From Glycine soja (Eukaryota; Streptophyta; Magnoliopsida; Fabales; Fabaceae), in NCBI RefSeq assembly GCF_004193775.1, contig NC_041011.1, forward strand, positions 39,749,167-39,813,166: a stretch of DNA of 64,000 nucleotides, in the 5' to 3' direction. A program made the translations under genes and the position numbers. How positions within the stretch are numbered: the first letter of the stretch is position 1; every line of letters begins with the position of its first letter. The notes under the pieces were generated by a model. The model was not told the DNA's origin. It saw only the letters and a list, made by a program, of their open reading frames with translations, and did no database searches. Below, piece after piece: positions 60,401 to 64,000 of this stretch.

Positions 60401-62464
60401 TGACAACTGCATACTTTCATTTAATCAGGTTGATCCATTCTTGAGTGTCAGTGATGATTATCATGTATATGCTAAGATCCATGTGGATGTGAGAGAATAT
60501 GGTACTGCTGCTGATAATCAGTTAGCATGTTCAATGTTGTCAGAGTTACAGAACAAAATACGGGAATGTCAATCGATCATAAGGGATGCTTTGGTTCATA
60601 ATTTAGCTAACGTCACTGAGGTATTACATTATATGCGGGGATATTTTGTTCATAATCCCCCACTCTCTCACTTTCTGGTGTTTTCCTGTTTCTTAAGCTG
60701 GATGCAGATGAACTGGCTATGCTATTGTCAGAGAAATTCAAGCCTGATGAAGAGTTTGTGTTCGGTCCACAGTCAATGCTTGATCAGAATCAAATAATTT
60801 TTCATTCCCAGGAGTCACTGTCATTTGATGGGGTATGTCATCTCTTAAAAATGCTATTGTTATTTCTAAGTGGGTGATTGGTGGCAGGAGATTCATTCCC
60901 TACATGAAGTTGTTGTCCTTTCTATTTTAAGTATGTGTGTGCATATAAAACAGTTTGATTTGTCTGCTGAGACATTGTAATTGGGTATCTCACAAATGTC
61001 ACTGGCCATGTCTTGATATCATGGGTTTGATTGCTTGCCTCTTACCAGGGCTGCAGACTGCAAGCGTCCTTGGCTTGCATTTTTTTTTTTGTGGAGGGGA
61101 AATGAAGATGACACAATCAGTTTTTTTTTTCCCCATGATTATGCAGGATTTTCCCTCAAATTCAGCAGGTGGTGAAGATGACACAATCAGTGAAGCATCT
61201 GTCTCTGACCTTTCTCGATTTATTCCAAAGATGCCAATATCCCCTTCCGCACCTCAAGTTATCAGCATTGGACAACTTATGGAATCGGTAAATTCTCTGT
61301 CTTGCATGTTTGTATGATAAGGCATTTTTGTGTAATCCTGCCTTTCTTCCCAATTTCGATGAAAGGGAAGAGAGGCATGCATTTTGAATTAAAAAGACAA
61401 ATTTATCATTGATGGTATCATATAATGTATGCATATTTATTTAAGGGTGTTTGTATCATTTTACAAATACAACTTTTTCTTTCCTCTCATTTTCTATCGC
61501 ATCAAATAAGGGGGAAATTTTTCTTTCCTTTCACTTTCATTTCTTCTACTTTCCCTTATGGTTACCAAACATAATGATGAAAAAAAATCTATTAATTTTT
61601 CATGGTGAAGCAACAAAAAGTTGCGTCTACTTTTTCATGGTTTCACCATGATTTTGTAGGGTAGAATCAATTATGTGTTATCCAAAAACACTAATAGTGT
61701 AGGTTTGGGATGAGGCGAGTTTAAGTGAAATGCTTGAAGCTAATTTTCCCTAGTCTTTCTTTCATGCCTATTTTTTGAAGCAAATGCAAAATTCGTATGC
61801 CTCATTGTTACTCACAATTACTGTTCCTACAAGCTCAACAGCCTATTCAATGTTTGTAGGCATTAGAGGTAGCTGGTCAAGTGGCTGGAACAGCTATCTC
61901 CACCTCGCCCCTTCCATACAACGCCATGGCTAGTCAGTGTGAATCACTCGGGACATGTGCAAGGAAGAAGCTTTCAAATTGGCTGGCCTTTGAGAATCAT
62001 TACAGCCAAGCACCTGATAAATCGTTTCTGGCAATTGCTGATATTAGGAACTCAGCACTTGAGAAGGTTTGATGATGCCCATATTTGTTATCATTCCAAT
62101 TATTTTAGAAACGGAGAATGCTAACTAGTGTGCCCTAAAGGAATCAAAAGTGATTTTTATTATTATTATTATTGAGAAGTGTCACAGTACACTCCCATAA
62201 TTTCCATTGCAATCCTATACAATTTTCGATAAAAACTTTCTATTTATTCACATCCTAAGGACACTAATTAGCAAAGTTCTTTAGAAATTATTGAGGTCAA
62301 TTCTAAAACAAATCCTATTCTTTAAATGCAATGCTAATATTATTATATTTAAACTATCTTTGTAGGTAGCAAATGGTGTTGGGCATGCCCAGCTGCCAAG
62401 GGACCCAATGAAGCTGCCTCCGGCAAGCCCTTTTGACAATTTCCTCAAGGCTGCTGGATGTTAG
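54452..62464 (+). CDS. EFR3-family protein (plasma-membrane anchor of PI4-kinase complex; SEMI-ROLLED LEAF 2-like)
   Basis: Nineteen coding exons: 54452-54586, 55259-55333, 55460-55575, 55759-55873, 56484-56612, 56799-56846, 57275-57477, 57608-57804, 58030-58313, 58414-58560, 58814-59221, 59326-59475, 59985-60069, 60173-60297, 60429-60620, 60698-60832, 61147-61287, 61860-62066, 62366-62464; 2991 nt, 996 aa. The N-terminus MGVISRKIFPACGNMCVCCP has a Cys cluster (12, 16, 18, 19) as palmitoylated in EFR3 proteins, followed by a basic patch (RSRSRQPVKRYRK). The rest is ARM/HEAT-type alpha-solenoid. A Ser-rich region (SEASVSDLSRFIPKMP) lies near 850. The end PFDNFLKAAGC is short and conserved-looking. 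Known: EFR3 recruits TTC7/PI4Kalpha to the plasma membrane to make PI4P; plant members (EFOPs, rice SRL2) affect leaf form and membrane traffic. All junctions are GT-AG. Confidence 0.93.
56256..56272 (+). repeat. Poly-G tract in intron 4 of the EFR3-like gene
   Basis: GGGTGGGGGGGGGGGGTG-type run, the second long G tract in an otherwise AT-rich window. Exact length may be a sequencing artefact. Confidence 0.8.
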
Positions 62465-62926
62465 ATTAGATGGTTTCATGCTTACATCTTTCTGTTATGT
62501 ATAGTTTCTAATGTTAAATGTTCTTCCAGACATGAGTTTCTGGGGTCTGTATCAAGTCCTTGTAAAGGACAAGTAGGTAATTCCAGCCAGTACTTTGACT
62601 TCAGTGATATATATAATTGTAGAACAACAATTTCTCTACTGAACTGTTCAATACTTTATGGTATACAGAGCCTGGAACTGTTTAGGGTGGGGGCCAGTGC
62701 TGCATGCATGCCCTACATACTGTTTTGGAGTCAATTGTACGGGCAATTTGCTATTTTGTGTAAATCCTGTGTATAATGGCACTGCCACACTCTGGTGACG
62801 CAATGTATGCATAAGGGGGTTTAAGATCAGGTTCACTTTGGAAGTAGAGTTCTATTTTTTTCTTTTTTATAATCAAAATTTATAGTTAAACATAATTTTT
62901 AAACAATTTTCAATTTGGATTATTAA
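62465..62926 (+). other. 3' UTR and flank of the EFR3-like gene
   Basis: About 400 bp of mixed-composition DNA directly after the stop, probably transcribed. No coding frame. Confidence 0.5.
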
Positions 62927-62929
62927 AAA

Positions 62930-63224
62930 AAGGTTTAAATATTTTTTTTTTATCCTTGTACTTTTATTTTTCATTTTTGTTCCTCCAATTTCTTTTTTTA
63001 TTTTGGTTCTTATAAAATGTTTTGTTTTTCGTTCTTGCAACGATTTAGATGACATTTTGAATGGTAAAATTGTTTATAACAGTGAAAAAATACTATCCAA
63101 AATGTTTCAAGAACAAAAAATAAAATATATTTTATAAGAATTGAAAGGAAAAAAAAATTATAATAATGAAAATGAAAAATAAATAAATTATAGGGATAAA
63201 AATGTATTTAATCCTTTTTAAAAC
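62930..63224. mobile_element. Foldback MITE, about 295 bp
   Basis: Nearly a full palindrome centred near 63075. Left AAAGGTTTAAATA...TATTTTTCATTTTTGTTC pairs with right GAAAATGAAAAATAAATAAA...TGTATTTAATCCTTT. The centre has TTTTGAATGGTAAAATTG. AAAGGATTAAATA-type ends are common in legume MITEs (from memory). Ends approximate. Confidence 0.65.
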
Positions 63225-63260
63225 TATATATCTTTTGAAATTTGACATTGACTTAGTTCT

Positions 63261-63620
63261 TTAAAGGTTAATTATTCTGTCTTTTTATTCTGGTGTATGA
63301 AAAAGTTAATTTATTCTGATGGTCTCTTACCTTTATTTTATGATGCAATTTGATCCTTTTTAAAAAGTGCAAAATGGTCTTAACTAATTTTTTTATAGTA
63401 TATATTTATTTTTGGTGTAATGTCTTTTTTAGTTTTATTTTGGATAAAGATGCTATTAAAAAATTACTTAAGGGATCATTTTGCACCTTTTGAAAAATAA
63501 AAGATCAAATTGCAGCCTAAAATAAAGATAAGGGACTATTTTATATCTTTCAAAAAAGCAATTATCAAATTACATAGTAAAATAAAGATAAGCGACGATA
63601 TGAATAATTTAGCCTTTAAA
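63261..63620. mobile_element. TIR element (MITE), about 360 bp
   Basis: Left TTAAAGGTTAATTATTC and right GAATAATTTAGCCTTTAA are inverted. Further in, CAATTTGATCC...TGCAAAATGGTC pairs with GATCATTTTGCACC...GATCAAATTGCAG. Non-coding. Confidence 0.6.
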
Positions 63621-64000
63621 ATTATCAAGTTTTTTTGTTATTATTTTGGCCCTACATATAGACTTGTATAGTGATATTTTAGATATTTGAAAAACTATTT
63701 TGGTGGTGATTAAGTTTTTGATGGAATATTGTGCAAATTGAAAGGATTAAACTGAGTTTTCTCTGGAATTCTTTGTAGTTGTTTCTTAACTGGATAGAAC
63801 CTCAAATCACGGTCAAAGAATGACCTTTCCCTAGTAAATGAATTGTAATTGAGCTAACAAAAAATAGTAAAATAAATCAAGGTGTTGGAGGAGCCTCGAC
63901 TTCTTTTTTTCTGAGTTGGAGGAGCCTCGTCTACTCACAACTAGTTTTGTCGTAGGAATTATCTTTTTGCAGTCACCAAGTATTGCTACCAGAGCCCAGA
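63621..64000. other. AT-rich right edge
   Basis: No gene recognised before the window ends. Confidence 0.4.

Noticed and set aside
61440..61572. Possible Tourist-like MITE in an EFR3-like intron (GGGTGTTTGTATC ... CCAAACATAATG)
   Set aside because: The ends match only weakly and no 3-bp duplication could be fixed.
1..64000. CRISPR arrays, operons, Shine-Dalgarno sites, rRNA or tRNA genes
   Set aside because: The window is plant nuclear DNA. No regularly spaced repeat array and no full tRNA cloverleaf or rRNA sequence was recognised by eye.

Overview
This is a 64-kb piece of a plant nuclear genome. It is AT-rich, its genes are split by many short GT-AG introns, its intergenic DNA is full of MITEs and degraded retrotransposons, and two promoters carry site II (TGGGCY) clusters. 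Gene content and repeat style suggest a legume such as soybean or a relative; that is inference, since no search was run. I see no prokaryotic, organellar or CRISPR features and no clear tRNA or rRNA gene.

Five protein-coding genes are recognisable, all on the + strand: (1) the 3' end of a pectinesterase (1-801); (2) a complete 12-exon IREG3/MAR1-type plastid ferroportin-like transporter (6113-10600, 594 aa); (3) a complete 9-exon kelch-repeat protein with a plant-type C-terminal module (16042-20468, 631 aa); (4) a complete 12-exon RPAP3-like TPR protein (45103-49777, about 459 aa); (5) a complete 19-coding-exon EFR3-family protein (54452-62464, 996 aa). I built the exon chains by hand and checked reading phase across every junction. 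They are unrelated housekeeping functions and do not form a pathway.

The intergenic DNA holds: a long palindromic TIR element with an 8-bp target duplication (2274-3540); a possible Helitron 3' end (5128-5159); three Tourist-like MITEs with TTA/TAA duplications (10710-10856, 50195-50340, weaker 52803-52958); a broken Mutator-like transposase gene whose 5' part lies inverted beside it (25683-28765); a nearly full-length Ty1-copia element with exact ends and ATTGA target duplications (32102-36750), inserted into an older gypsy-like element (about 30900-38300); an 800-bp hAT-type element with an 8-bp duplication (40104-40903); and a 1.7-kb element with long modular TIRs (about 42589-44284).

Nothing here convincingly amounts to a new biological system. 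The points most worth checking are three GC-AG introns in three different genes, two tandem NAGNAG acceptors in the kelch gene, a start codon formed by the last three bases of an exon, the two large foldback elements, the inverted MULE relic, and an unassigned exon-like hydrophobic reading frame near 38.9 kb.
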